Source: Incurvaria masculella (taxonomy: Eukaryota > Arthropoda > Insecta > Lepidoptera > Incurvariidae). Taken from it: a stretch of DNA of 64,000 nucleotides. The position numbers and the translations under genes were made by a program. Where the stretch lies: NCBI GenBank assembly GCA_946894095.1, contig OX335655.1:2170001-2234000 (forward strand), written 5' to 3'. Position 1 is the first letter of the stretch. Each line of letters starts with the position of its first letter. The notes under the pieces are model-generated. The model was not told the DNA's origin, did no database searches, and saw only the letters and a program-made list of their open reading frames with translations. This document shows positions 1 to 10,913 of this stretch, piece after piece.

Positions 1-107
1 ATGGGTTTCAGTCTTATAGAAGAACCTATTATCTACAATCGTTTTAATTAATTGTTAATGTATTTTCCTTCATTAGGTACACATATACTCTTGGACTAGT
101 CATTGGT

Positions 108-257
108 TTTTTTTTTATGTGACTGGACATGATGGCTAATACCACACCTTCTGTCATGGTATTAGCCCAACACACCACATGGGAACTAGGTGCCATGCCA
201 GGACCTTCCTTATATTGCTCGGCTACATTGAACTGGATGGAAAACACGGACAATTTT
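108..257 (-). mobile_element. SINE, 3' part (body A)
   Basis: This is the 3' half of a SINE read on the minus strand: a T-run at 108-118 (its A-tail) followed by the conserved body ending near 257. The same body recurs at 5616-5838, 7208-7268, 26285-26697, 27085-27786, 44108-44497, 45238-45335 and 61390-61810. No head is present here, so this copy is 5' truncated. Confidence 0.75.
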
Positions 258-479
258 TGTCTATTTTCGTATTGCATGATATGCCTATCTCGTTTATTAA
301 AAAAAATATCTCGTCAAAATGTTATTGCAATAAACATAGAACACATAAAAATATGCACAAGGAACAGACACATGAAAAAACCATGATAATGCTACTTAAC
401 CCTAACAAACGGCAACCATAAATAAAAAAGTTCAGAAAGTCAGTCGAAGCTGGTATTGCGTTACCCCTTTGGATCCATA

Positions 480-1758
480 GGTTTGGGAAAAAGTATTTTC
501 GCATTATAGTATGTATGAACTTGTAATAAAATCTCTTTGGCTATACTATTTGTATCTGGCTGGTTTTGGTATCATTGAAAGTTTAAATTTTAAAGAACAT
601 AATTCCAAATTCAAATTAGGAAAATGTGTGATTCTCATTTGTTTTTCGTACTGTCAAAATGAGTGAATCTAATGAAGAAATTCGATACATTTTAAAATTT
701 TACTACAAAAAAGGTAAAAATGCAACGCAAGCCGCGAAAAAAATTTGCGATGTTTATGGACCTAGTGCAGTGTCTGTGAGAGTAGCACAAATTTGGTTTA
801 AGCGTTTTCAATCCGGAAATTTTGATGTCAAAGATGCACGTCGCTCTGGTCGCCCTATTACGGATAAAATGGATGCCATTTTTGAAAAAGTGGAGCAAGA
901 TCGGCATATCAGTAGTTGCGACGTAGCTGAAGAACTAGGAATTGACCACAAAACAGTTTTGGCGCATTTGAAAAAAACTGGGTACACAAAAAAGCTCGAT
1001 ATTTGGGTACCTCACGAGCTCACTGAAAGAAACCTAATGAACCGTGTACTCATTTGTGATTCTTTATTACGACGTAATGAAACCGCACCATTTTTGAAGA
1101 AGCTGATAACTGGTGATGAAAAGTGGATCACGTACGACAAGAACGTGCGAAAAAGGTCGTGGTCAAAGGCCGGTCAAGCTTCACAGACTGTGGCGAAACC
1201 CGGGTTAACTCGCAACAAGGTGATGCTGTGTGTGTGGTGGGATTGGAAGGGCATTATTCATCATGAGCTGTTACCACCAGGCAGGACCATCGATTCTGAA
1301 CTCTACTGCGAACAACTGATGAGATTAAAGCAAGAAGTTGAGAGAAAGCGGCCGGAATTAATCAACAGAAGGGGTTTGGTTTTTCATCATGATAACGCTA
1401 GACCTCACACATCTTTAGCCACTCAGCAAAAACTAAGAGAGTTTGGCTGGGAGGTGTTAATGCATCCGCCGTATAGTCCTGACCTTGCACCTTCAGATTT
1501 CCACCTGTTTAGGTCTCTTCAGAATTCTTTAGGCAGTGTCAGGTTAACATCACGAGAGGACTGCCAAAACCACTTGTCGCGGTATATTGATCAGCAGTCC
1601 CAATATTTCTATAGCAATGGGATCATGTCCCTACCTACAAGATGGCAAAAAGTTATCGAACAAAATGGTACCTACATACTTTAGTTAAATGTAAATAAAC
1701 CATATTAAAAAATGTTTTGAATTTTCTTAAAAAATGCGAAGAAACTTTTTCCCCAACC
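480..1758 (+). mobile_element. Complete mariner transposon
   Basis: The left end (480-505) and the reverse complement of the right end (1733-1758) agree at about 23 of 26 bases, both starting GGTT and ending TTCGCATT. A TA dinucleotide lies directly before the left end (478-479) and another two bases beyond the right end (1761-1762), fitting the TA target of mariner elements. Total length is about 1.28 kb, normal for the family. The single open transposase frame fills the interior. Confidence 0.93.
659..1684 (+). CDS. mariner transposase (341 aa, uninterrupted)
   Basis: Cut-and-paste transposase of the mariner family, which binds the terminal repeats and inserts at TA. The frame is open from ATG 659 to TAG 1682-1684 with no frameshift; 341 residues is the usual family length. 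Residues 1-110 carry the helix-turn-helix DNA-binding region, and the WVPHEL linker motif is at 116-121. The D,D34D triad is intact: D153 in TGDEKW, D245 in HHDNARPHTS, D280 in YSPDLAPSD, with 34 residues between the last two. Because coding capacity and both ends are present, this copy may be autonomous or only recently inactive. Activity cannot be judged from sequence alone. Confidence 0.95.
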   Translation: MSESNEEIRYILKFYYKKGKNATQAAKKICDVYGPSAVSVRVAQIWFKRFQSGNFDVKDARRSGRPITDKMDAIFEKVEQDRHISSCDVAEELGIDHKTVLAHLKKTGYTKKLDIWVPHELTERNLMNRVLICDSLLRRNETAPFLKKLITGDEKWITYDKNVRKRSWSKAGQASQTVAKPGLTRNKVMLCVWWDWKGIIHHELLPPGRTIDSELYCEQLMRLKQEVERKRPELINRRGLVFHHDNARPHTSLATQQKLREFGWEVLMHPPYSPDLAPSDFHLFRSLQNSLGSVRLTSREDCQNHLSRYIDQQSQYFYSNGIMSLPTRWQKVIEQNGTYIL

Positions 1759-2343
1759 AATACATCAACCGATGTCTTTGTAAATCGTTTACATTAAATT
1801 GTCAAAATATTATGGTTGTATAATTTTGCCATTCTAAAAATAAGATGACTTCTACTATTATATTCTAAATGCAGAACAATGCATTTCGTTTTTATACAGC
1901 ATAGCATTACTAACAGTTCTGATAGTATCTTAGAAACACCAATCGATGAATGAGCTTAATCACCTGACTTTTAGTGATGTTATTGAGTCTTATAGTCTTG
2001 TCCTGTCCCTTTTTCGGCCTTATGAGGACGTAGATTTTTTTTATTCCAGGGCAGGCTGCAAATAATTTCTCGATGATTAACTGAAAAAAACCACGAAGTA
2101 ATAATTTTAGTCATATTGTAATATATATGACTTACCTATTAAATTAAAAACTTCGTTTTAATGAATCCAGTATAAAATTCAACAAATTGTCAAACTTTTG
2201 TTTTAGTAAAATCAAACGCTCCGTAGACATGAAATCATAATATACACAGTGTTACCAACTCAATCAACCAGCCGGAAACCATATATTCCTGAGTTTATTT
2301 TTGGCAAAAGTTAAATAAACAGTTTTGTAGGCCGATTAATTTA
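1759..2343. other. AT-rich stretch, nothing recognised
   Basis: I see no coding frame, terminal repeat or known element here. It was searched on the minus strand for the second exon of the FAR gene that starts at 4261; none was found. Confidence 0.5.
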
Positions 2344-2462
2344 AAAAATAAACAAAAAAATGGGGCCCCATACAAAAAACGTACTTTTGTTGTGTTGAGT
2401 CTTGTACGATGGTACAGAACCCTTCGTGTGCGAGTTCGATCCGCACTTGGCCGGTTTTTTCA
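2344..2462 (+). repeat. 3' part of dispersed CCGT-microsatellite repeat
   Basis: It matches the end module of the copies at 10626-10913 and 27273-27596: GGGGCCCCATACAAAAAA, then a GAACCCTTCGTGTGCGAG segment and CTTGGCCGGTTTTT. Confidence 0.75.
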
Positions 2463-2784
2463 TGATAAATGTCTTCATTATGTTTTGTATGAAAAAAGTA
2501 TAAAAAACTTATCTATAAAATAAAAATACATACTGATGTGCTCGAGGTAAGCCCAATAATCTATTGTTTTCTGGTGTTGTATATTAGTTTCGTTCCACAT
2601 TGACACATTTCCATAGAAAAATATTATTATAATATTGTTACTATGTAAATCCCTATTCAGCCATAATCTTTTTCCCGATTTTGATTTCTTAGTTCTGTTA
2701 GAAATACATTTGTAGGTATCTATTTATACCAGTGATTTATACATACATGCAAATACTAGAAGACTTAATGGTATTTAAAAAAAA

Positions 2785-3066
2785 AACACGGCCAAGTGAG
2801 AGTCGGGCTCGCACATGAAGGGTTCCGTATTATCGTACAAGATCATACAATTTTTTTTTTTTATTATGTTATAATTTTTTATTTTACCTATTTGTTGTTC
2901 TAGCGGCCAAATAAATACACACTCTGTGAAAATTTCAGATGCCTACCTATCACGGTTCCTGAGATACAGCCCTGTGACAGACGGACGGACGGACGGACGG
3001 ACGGACGGACAGCGGAGGCTTAGTAATAGGGTTCCGTTTTCACCTTTTGGGTACGGAACCCTAAAA
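2785..3066 (-). repeat. Dispersed CCGT-microsatellite repeat
   Basis: The copy begins CGGCCAAGTG and ends GGGTACGGAACCCTAAAAA, with an internal (ACGG)n tract at about 2979-3011. Other copies are at 8948-9005 (partial), 10626-10913, 19333-19571, 27273-27596, 46697-47013, 47541-47876 and 61895-62208. Confidence 0.8.
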
Positions 3067-3099
3067 ACTACTAGAGCGGATCAAACAGAGCGAAAACAT

Positions 3100-3986
3100 T
3101 GTTCCGTCTATGTGGACTGTATTAAATAGTTTATTTTTATTGCCGCCGCAACACACCGATCCCGAGAGCTTACCACCGTCCACGCAGCCAGCAGTCGCCA
3201 CCACAAACCCTCAGCTTTACGCACCGCCGCCGCTGCCAATCACTTTCTCCCCACAGCCAGGACTTCCACTCTAGGTTGAAGATGAGGACCAAATTTGCAG
3301 GCTCACTCACCAACGTTTTGACTAGAAGTGAAGAGTGGGTACTCTTCAAAAGGCGAGCAGTTAGACGTACTCGCCAAGTATTGCGGGTATGCAAACATAC
3401 CGGCGCACGTACGGGAGGCAAGTCTCGATATTCAATATGCTACGACTGCTCAACCCGACAGTAGACCTTATACAGCGGGCATAAGGTCCAACACTGAATA
3501 ATAATCACGATAATTCCGGCAATGTTCTGACAACACAAACCAAATGTTCCGTCTATGTGGACTGTATTAAATAGTTTACTTTTATTGTTGCCGCAACACA
3601 CCGATCCCGAGAGCTTACCACCGTCCACGCAGCCAGCAGTCGCCACCACAAACCCTAAGCTTTACGCACCGCCGCCGCTGCCAATCAATTTCTCCCCACA
3701 GCCAGGACTTCCACTCTAGGTTTTAAGATGAGGACCAAATTTGCAGGCTCACTCACCAACGTTTTGACTAGAAGTGAAGAGTGGGTACTCTTCAAAAGGC
3801 GAGCAGTTAGACGTACTCGCCAAGTATTGCGGGTATGCAAACATACCGGCGCACGTACGGGAGGCAAGTCTCGATATTCAATATGCTACGACTGCTCAAC
3901 CCGACAGTAGACCTTATACAGCGGGCATAAGGTCCAACACTGAATAATAATCACGATAATTCCGGCAATGTTCTGACAACACAAAC
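3100..3986 (-). repeat. Two tandem LTR-like units (about 437 bp, period 445)
   Basis: Two nearly identical direct repeats lie at 3100-3535 and 3545-3981. Read on the minus strand each starts TGTTGTCAG and ends GGAACA (TG...CA), has a TATAAGG box upstream of a possible start site, and carries AATAAA-type signals near the end, as expected of a retrotransposon LTR. They are separated by only 9 bases, and no gag or pol lies beside them. The small frames inside are short and of low complexity. LTR identity is inferred; a non-LTR satellite is possible. Confidence 0.55.
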
Positions 3987-4177
3987 ATGAAGTACTATAC
4001 TGAACAAACATATTTCTCGCCTTTCCCAAATATTGATTTGGAGGAAGCCTCATTTGAGTCTTGGAAGATGGTAAAAAAAGTTGAGGGTGTATGGAAAAGT
4101 TTTCTTAGATTTAGAAAGGGTTTTTCCCGTAGTTATATTCGTTAGTCAATTAGCATTGCGAGAATAGCTTCACTGAC

Positions 4178-4261
4178 CTTTCCAATAAATCCCGTTCCTC
4201 CAGTGATGAAAATGGTTTTCCCTTCATAAAACTGCACCACATCGCTCGCACTCCGATCCAT
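4178..4261 (-). CDS. FAR: Fatty acyl-CoA reductase, first coding exon (third FAR gene, partial)
   Basis: The minus strand carries an ATG at 4261 and 28 codons ending at a GT donor (AAAG|GTCAGTG). It encodes VQFYEGKTIFITGGTGFIGK, the N-terminal Rossmann start of an insect FAR with the NAD(P)H-binding GGTGFIG turn. Length (84 nt), phase and splice position equal coding exon 1 of FAR-1 (11845-11928) and FAR-2 (42238-42321), but the sequence differs clearly, so this is an older paralogue. No further exon is seen on the minus strand down to base 1; the rest should lie left of the window. The gene points away from FAR-1, making a head-to-head pair. It could be a detached exon instead. Confidence 0.85.
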
Positions 4262-4471
4262 GTTTACAAGAAAACGAGTATTACTTTTAGAAAAATACTA
4301 TTATTGTAATAAAAGTATACGTTCGAGATACGTGTCTGTTTTTATTGGCGTCTAAGCTAGAACTGGTTGAATCCAAAACATCTGTATTGGTTTTTCAATT
4401 AAGCAACATTGTACGTATAGACCGTACAGGTTAAATAACAGAAGAATGCTTTGTCCAACATCTGTGTATTA

Positions 4472-5511
4472 CTAGCTGCAGTACCCGGCTCCGCTCGGGT
4501 TAGTGTCGGCTAAATTATTTCATGGATAAAAAGTAGTCCACATGGCTGGTTCAAAATAGGATCAAACTGGTCCAGGACAATGTATCCATGTACCAAATTT
4601 AATCAAGATCATTCGAGCCGAAATAGCATGATTTAATGAGAAACATCCAATAATTCCCATTTAGAGCTTCATCGACATTTGGTAAATATAAAAAAAAGCG
4701 ATTGCCGCCAGAACCTTTCTGCACTTGCACTGCTACATTGCTTACCTAGTAAGTAAGTAACGTGTAACGTAGGTAAGTTTTGCGTGGACTCCAACCCACA
4801 GCCAGCCTCAACATCGAAAACGGTAACCCATCCAGAACCTGACTGCTCCCAGAGATGCTATACGATGATAAAATACGCATATAAATCGGGTAAGTGGTTC
4901 GCAAGTTATAAACAAATTAATACTCACTACTCACCCCTCTGGTAACGAAGCGTTATATTATGTAGCCTATAAATTTTGAGTACAATCAGGCTAGACGTAG
5001 ATACAATCCGCATCTAAATCGAGCAATTGGTTCTCAAGTAATAAGTATTTTATTCCATTGGTCGCACCTCTGGCGAATTAGCGTGATGCCAAATAATCCT
5101 AAAGTTGCGGGAAATACCAAGCCTTACTTCGGTAGAATTAGTAAAAGTAAGCGCCGCCGCCGCACCCCCCCCCCCTCCGGCCGCCCCCCCCCCCCCCCCC
5201 CCCTGCAGCCGCCGTCCTCCCGCCGATTCGTGCATAATAGCATTGCAGTTTGTATGACAGCCACATCTTAGGAACTGAATTATATTTAGCCTATACTAAT
5301 TCCCATGTAGTTAAATGTACGTGTACTAAGTTTCATCTAATTCGGATAACCGGTTTAAGAGTTATGGAGGAACATACATACATACAGAACTGATTTCCAA
5401 AAATCGTCAATTTAGTTTTAGTATCATACATAAAGTCTACAAACGAAGTATCTTAGAAAACAAAGCAACTTACTCCATGAACACCCCTTACAGAGTTATT
5501 ATTAGTATAGA
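4472..5511 (-). mobile_element. Non-autonomous Helitron (family C)
   Basis: On the minus strand it starts TCTATACTAATAATAA (5511 leftwards) and ends with a GC hairpin (ACCCG...CGGGT) and CTAG at 4475-4472, followed by T. The same family is at 37065-38027. It contains a C-rich low-complexity run at about 5166-5203. No reading frame of Helitron type is present. Its start directly abuts the end of the next Helitron. Confidence 0.88.
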
Positions 5512-6584
5512 CTAGCAGCCCGTCCCGGCTTTGCACGGGCATAATATCATTTCAAAAAATATTATTTTGACACAATGATACACAAATAAACACTTTTTAC
5601 GTAGAGTTCCTACATACTAGATGGTAGGGTTAATCCCGCCCGGGTTGGTACCATCGCATTGGATGAACGATGGTCGAAGCGGCAATGAAAATTGTCCGTG
5701 TTTTCCATCCAGTTCAATGTAGCCGTGCAATATAAGGAAGGTCCTGGCATGGCACCTAGTTCCCATGTGGTGTGTTGGGCTAATACCATGACAGAAGGTG
5801 TGGTATTAGCCATCCATGTCCAGTCACATAAAAAAAAATTGAAATATTTAAGATAAAAAAAACCTAGATATTATTATTACATGATTATTAGATAATAGAG
5901 AAATAATAAATTCAAAGTGCTATAGGGAGAACCGCGGCCTGCGACGCACTATTTACAGGCACGCTCCCGCCGCGCCGCCCCGGCCGGCCGGTGCCGCCGT
6001 AAACGCTACGTCCCGCATTTTTTAAATCTGTAATATCTTCGAAAATATTTATTTAAATCACATGCTATAAAGGGTCATATAGATCTATATTAAATCAACA
6101 ATGTATTTAAGGTATTTAATTGGATAAGGATTAATGCTGTATTGATTAAAATCGCTTCGAAAATTAGCCATTATTTGTCGTAAAAAGTAAATGACAAAAA
6201 AAAATTATTGTGGGATATCCATAAGAGATAGACATATACCATCGCGGAGTTTTCTGTAGACCTTTTCAATGTATACAATACTTAGTACATTATTTTGATA
6301 AATCTCGTAGGGTTTAGCCTGCGTTTGTAATGTAAGCGGAAAAAAATATTTTTTTACGACATCACATTGGAAACCTTAAAAATAACAGTATTTCACCGCT
6401 ATTTAATGGATATTATGATACATATAAACCTTCCTCTTCAATCACTCTATCTATTAAAAAAAACCGCATCAAAATCTGTTGCGTAGTTTTAAAGATTTAA
6501 GCATACATCGGGATATAGGGATATAGGGACATAGGGATATAGGGACAGAGAAAGCGACTTTGTTTTATAGGTACTATGTAGTGA
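5512..6584 (-). mobile_element. Non-autonomous Helitron (family D) carrying a SINE
   Basis: On the minus strand it starts A|TCACTACATAGTA at 6584 and ends in GGGACGGGCTG then CTAG at 5515-5512. Short GGGATATA-type repeats lie near its 5' end (6510-6546). Related copies: 24343-24929 (5' truncated, opposite strand) and a 3' piece at 43594-43720. A SINE is inserted at 5616-5838. Confidence 0.87.
5616..5838 (+). mobile_element. SINE (body A) inside a Helitron
   Basis: Body and A-tail of the same SINE as at 61560-61810, placed between ...GTTCCTACAT and TGAAATA, which are continuous in the empty copy at 24820-24830 (reverse strand). The head is missing. Confidence 0.83.
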
Positions 6585-6975
6585 TATATAAGATAAGCCG
6601 CCGTGAATACACCCAGACACGAACACAGGTATGCAACTGCCTCAATGACGTAGAAATCTAAAAAAGAAATGAAAATGTAGACTCTTCTATATAATTAATG
6701 AATTAAACCTAAACTTTTATTTTCTGCACCGAACAATTGCCTTCATCTCGTGGTTGACACTCTGAACTCAGGTTTCCTCAATACGTCATTCGCTTACTGC
6801 TAATATTACTGATTAGCTAGTATCATTCTGTTTTCCGGCAGTCAAACGCGCATTTAGTTTTTGTATAAACTGTTAAATCGACAATGCTGCGCTGTCACAT
6901 GCTATCGTTTTTTTATCATGTCCTTTTTTAGTATGTATTCAATATTTTGTTTTCTTATACAGGCTGAATTTTTCA

Positions 6976-7173
6976 AGTGGGCCTTCAGGGCCAAATCCGA
7001 AACTATAAGAAAAAGCAATAAACACTCAAAGGAGTCATGTGGCCGATTTTAATAAAAACTAAAACTGCATTATTTGATTTTAAAAAATAATTTATATTTA
7101 ATTAATAATTTATTTTGAGAAAAATAAACCATCCTCTTTCCCTCTTTCGGATTTGGCCCTGAAAGCCCACTTA
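6976..7173. mobile_element. MITE-like element with about 28-bp inverted ends
   Basis: AAGTGGGCCTTCAGGGCC at 6977 onwards faces its inverted copy ending at 7172 (GGCCCTGAAAGCCCACTT). Arms match over about 28 bp with one mismatch; the interior is AT-rich and non-coding. No clear target duplication. Confidence 0.65.
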
Positions 7174-7207
7174 AATAATTGAAAGGAATGTGTTATTAAT
7201 GTTTGTA

Positions 7208-7268
7208 TAAAATCGAATACCATGACAGAAGGTGTGGTATTAGCCATCCATGTCCAGTCACATAAAAA
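7208..7268 (+). mobile_element. SINE 3' end fragment
   Basis: About 50 bases of SINE body A end (ATACCATGACAGAAGG...) followed by an A-run. Confidence 0.7.
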
Positions 7269-7329
7269 AAGGACACATGAATACTTTAGAGATTTAGAGA
7301 TTTTTGAGAGTACTTCAAAAATAACTACT

Positions 7330-7585
7330 TTAAGAATGTACTGCAAGGTTGGACCCAAACCAGCAAACCATACCATTCGCGGGTATTGCGGCTGGTCACA
7401 ACACCCGAAGAGACGACGACCGTTGGAGTAAACGTGTCCTGAACTGACGGCCGTGGACAGGAAAACGGAGTGTGGGAAGACGAAAGCAGTGGTCCCGTAC
7501 CGCTGAGGCCGGGAGGACTGGAGAAAAATTGAAGAGGCGTATGTCCCGCAGTGGATGCAAACACGCTGACTGACTGACTGACTGT
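7330..7585 (+). pseudogene. RTE-type LINE, 3' end of ORF2
   Basis: A translated stretch reads DWRKIEEAYVPQWMQTR followed by a stop, the typical C-terminal end of lepidopteran RTE-clade reverse transcriptases. Upstream codons fit only with frameshifts. A short TGAC tandem (about 7567-7585) follows, consistent with the simple-repeat tail of such elements. Dead fragment. Confidence 0.55.
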
Positions 7586-7835
7586 GCATCATGGATAGCA
7601 CCACGTTCGTTCGTAGCTACGAGTAGGTATTTCAAATTACTGTTACAAACCACACATTTGTCCCCCTATAACATTTTTGTTGAAAAATATAAAACTTGAA
7701 GCCTACTTTGTACTCCAGGAACTTTAGCCTTAAATCAGCACTTAGAAAAACATTAAATCCAAAATGTATTTTTTTTTCTCATAAACGTAGCATTGCATGT
7801 GGACGTGTGTACATTAAGTTTGCAACATTTTGGGG

Positions 7836-8465
7836 GGTCCGGAAGATAGAAATAAAATATGAAATATGTTTAAAAAATTATATCTCCTAAACAAATATTT
7901 AGAAATGTTATTTAAATATGTTATATGTTAGCTAATTTTAGGTGTAATATTACTGTGAATTTGCAACAATTTCTTATTTACGGAACTGTGTAAATATATT
8001 TTTTTGTACTATTTTCATAATATCTGCAAAGCAAATAATGAAATTCTATTTTATTTTCTGAAATTGGAAACTGACCGCAAACTCTATATTCTGTGAAATT
8101 TGTGAAATGTTGCAAATATTAGAAGCACATTTTTTTTCATTTATAATTTTTATATTCACACAAAAGCTGAACAAAACATTCGAAATACGTATAAAATCGT
8201 TCGTTGTATAGTTTTTAAAGAATTTAATTTTCTTTTACATATTCTAGAAAGAAATATAGCAATAGCAAGTTCGATTCGCGGCATAGATTTTTTTTAGTAA
8301 AACATTTTTTTAAATACATTTCCGTAATTACAAAATTGTTGCAAATTCACAGTTACATTACGCCTTAAAAGATTTAACATATATTTTTTTTAATATGGTT
8401 TCTAAATATTTGTTTAGGAGATATATATTTTTTAATACATTTTTTTTCCTATATTCCGGGCCCAA
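7836..8465. repeat. AT-rich element with long imperfect inverted arms
   Basis: TATCTCCTAAACAAATATTT at about 7880 and GTTGCAAATTCACAG-type sequences recur inverted at 8334-8430. Arms are roughly 95-130 bp, imperfect, with about 360 bp between them. Likely a non-autonomous foldback DNA element; ends are not sharply defined. Confidence 0.55.
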
Positions 8466-8469
8466 GCAT

Positions 8470-9580
8470 ATGAACATGAAATGATATATTTCTGAGAAAA
8501 AAAAATCATTTCGGATTTCATGTGCTTCTCAAACCGTATCTATCCCGGTCTATTGTTCGTGACCAAGGACATAATATAGCTAGCTAATATATTCCCAAAT
8601 TATACATTATTTATACCTATACTTTACGAACAATCGTCAGATGAAGTTCTTTAATTTTTTCACTGACACTGACCAAAATTCGAAGGTAATCAAATTTTTA
8701 ATTTAGTTAGTGTTTAGCTTATAAAGGGGGGAAATACTGGAATATACCAGAATTTTAGTCCAGTTTTCTAAATTTCAATGAAATTTTCTTTATGTGTATT
8801 AAATTATTATGTATTAAAAATCTAATATAATAATTTATTTACTGGTAGCCCAACGACCATGGTAATTATATTCATGGGCCGCAGCAAACATTCCAAAATC
8901 TAGACGACTTGTCAACAATGTTTTCATTTACATACTTTAGATAGCACATACCGCTGTCCGTCCGTCCATTCATCCGTCCGTCCGTCCGTCTGTCACAGGG
9001 CTGTATCTCATGAACCGTAAAAGGTAGGCGCACAGGTTTTGCATTATTAAGGCTCCAACTGACTCCAGTGTTCAGCAAACGAAACGATAATGGCGATCCT
9101 CCGAAACATTGAGTTTACGTTAGGGTACATTGTTGTATGCGCGTGAAAATCGAGCGCGACGAAGCGAAATTTAGATTTATGACTTGAAGTCTACTTTCTA
9201 AAGTGAATTAATATTATTTAAAATAATTTATTAAAATTTATGATTATTAACTATTTATATATATATATATTTGTAATCTTGTACTAAACAAAGCAAATTG
9301 CATGAATAATTTATAGTTTTCAAGCGCCGACTTGAAGACCTAGTAAATAGGTGTTTACAAATATATATATTTTTTAAATGTAAGCGTCTCATTAAAACCG
9401 TTTTACGGTCACACAGTATAATATTTCCATTTTTCTACCGGTGTTTATTCTTAACCGACGCTGAGATAAAATAAAAAAAATAACTTAAAATATTGAAGGT
9501 TAGCGTCATATGGAGCCTTAAGGCCTACTCAAATAAACGCGAATACCGCGCGGCATCCGCGTATATCTGAACACGGCCTT
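8470..9580. other. Upstream intergenic DNA of FAR-1
   Basis: Mostly AT-rich. A partial CCGT repeat lies at 8948-9005. No homology to the equivalent upstream region of FAR-2 was seen before about 9580. Confidence 0.5.
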
Positions 9581-9603
9581 AAGAATGGGTTGTTTCAAGC
9601 ACG

Positions 9604-9611
9604 TATAAATA
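9604..9611 (+). promoter_or_regulatory. TATA box of FAR-1
   Basis: TATAAATA, followed about 30 bases later by a TTAGT initiator-like sequence. The box and the next 150 bases are shared with FAR-2 (41181-41188), while sequence more than about 25 bases upstream is not. Confidence 0.75.
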
Positions 9612-9634
9612 ACCCAACTCGTCCTTACGGCGAA

Positions 9635-9752
9635 GTTAGTAGTTTAGTTACTCTGTAAGGAAACGCAAGACACACTTGGATGTTTTAACGTACTTTTTAA
9701 TTGTGTTGTGTTGAACAAGTGAACATACTTTTCCAACAGCATTGTTAATAAG
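9635..9752 (+). other. FAR-1 non-coding first exon (5' UTR)
   Basis: The start is inferred from the TATA spacing. The end is the donor AATAAG|GTTCG, conserved with FAR-2 (41326). The 5' UTR resumes at an acceptor TTTTGCAG|AAACATAC at 11814, 31 bases before the ATG, so a UTR intron of about 2.06 kb is predicted. Confidence 0.65.
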
Positions 9753-9765
9753 GTTCGCTAACAGT

Positions 9766-10270
9766 CCATATTTATTTATTTATTTATTTATTTATATTTA
9801 TTGAGCATAAATAACCCTTGCGGGCCGTGCACATGTTATAATACATTAAAATAAAATCATTACATTAAATTTACAAATTATTGAAAATTACAATTATAAT
9901 TATACAAAAAATTACATTTAAATTAAATTAAATATTCCTTGAAAATCATTATTATTAAAAAACTATAATATGGCAAAATCAAATGTTATATGTATTATTA
10001 TAATTATTATATGTAAGTCTTAATTGCTATCAGATTCATTGAAAAATTCTTCTAAATTATAAAATGGGTGGCACAATAAATATTCCTTCAACTTAATCTT
10101 AAAATCGGTCAACGTATTACTATTTCTAATCGATATATTTAAATGATTGTAAATTTTAACTCCTAAATAATCAAATGAATTCTTAAATAATAAACATTTA
10201 GGTCCTTTTATATTTACAACAACCCTGCGTTCAGTTATATTGGAAATCGAATGTTTATTTTTTAAAATGG
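9766..10270 (-). pseudogene. CR1/Jockey-like LINE 3' end
   Basis: On the minus strand, a frame of about 80 residues ending at TAA (10022-10020) contains FKIKLKEYLL and FYNLEEFF, typical of the C-terminus of CR1/Jockey ORF2, followed by 3' UTR and a TAAA-repeat tail (9766-9796). It sits in the UTR intron of FAR-1 and is absent from FAR-2, so it inserted after the duplication. Confidence 0.7.
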
Positions 10271-10625
10271 TTTAAATTAATGGTGTGTTTTTCATAACAA
10301 TCAATATCTTTTTTTTATGTATTCATTCAGACAAAGTTTAAGAGACAAAAGAAATATTTTTAGCTTTCAACATTTTTTCAATGTAGATTGTATGACGTCA
10401 AATTAATATAAATACACGTATTAATATTTATTTTTAAGCTCCGTGGGTCTTTTCAAGTTTTGACATATTTGTTAATAGTGTACAAAAATATGCCACCATA
10501 TCCAATATAATCGGACATTCTGAAAAATATTATTTTGGAACTAAACAATCTCTCTTTCTGTATGCGCTCAGCAATCTACATTCACTCGACCAAATGCAAC
10601 GTACATTCTAGGTAGCTCATTTTTT

Positions 10626-10913
10626 TTAGGGTTCCGTACCCGAAGGGTGAAAACGGAACCCTATTACTAAGCCTCCGCTGTCCGTCCGTCCGTCCGTCCG
10701 TCTGTCTATCACAGGGCTGTATCTCATGAACCGTAATAGGTAGGCAGCTGAAATTTTCACAGAGTGTGTATTTATTTTGCCGCTATAACAAGAAATAGGT
10801 AAAATAAAAAAATAATAAAAATTAAAGGGGGTCCCACACAAAAACGTGATTTTTTTGTGTTGAATATTTTATGATGGTACGGAACCCTTCGTGTGCGAGT
10901 CCGACTCGCACTT
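10626..10913 (+). repeat. Dispersed CCGT-microsatellite repeat
   Basis: Starts TTAGGGTTCCGTACC, has (CCGT)n near 10680-10702, and ends with the near-palindrome GTGCGAGTCCGACTCGCAC. Lies in the FAR-1 UTR intron; not at the matching FAR-2 site. Confidence 0.85.

Noticed and set aside
5050..5235. Glycine/alanine-rich and proline-rich frames
   Set aside because: They come from a C-rich low-complexity run inside a Helitron.
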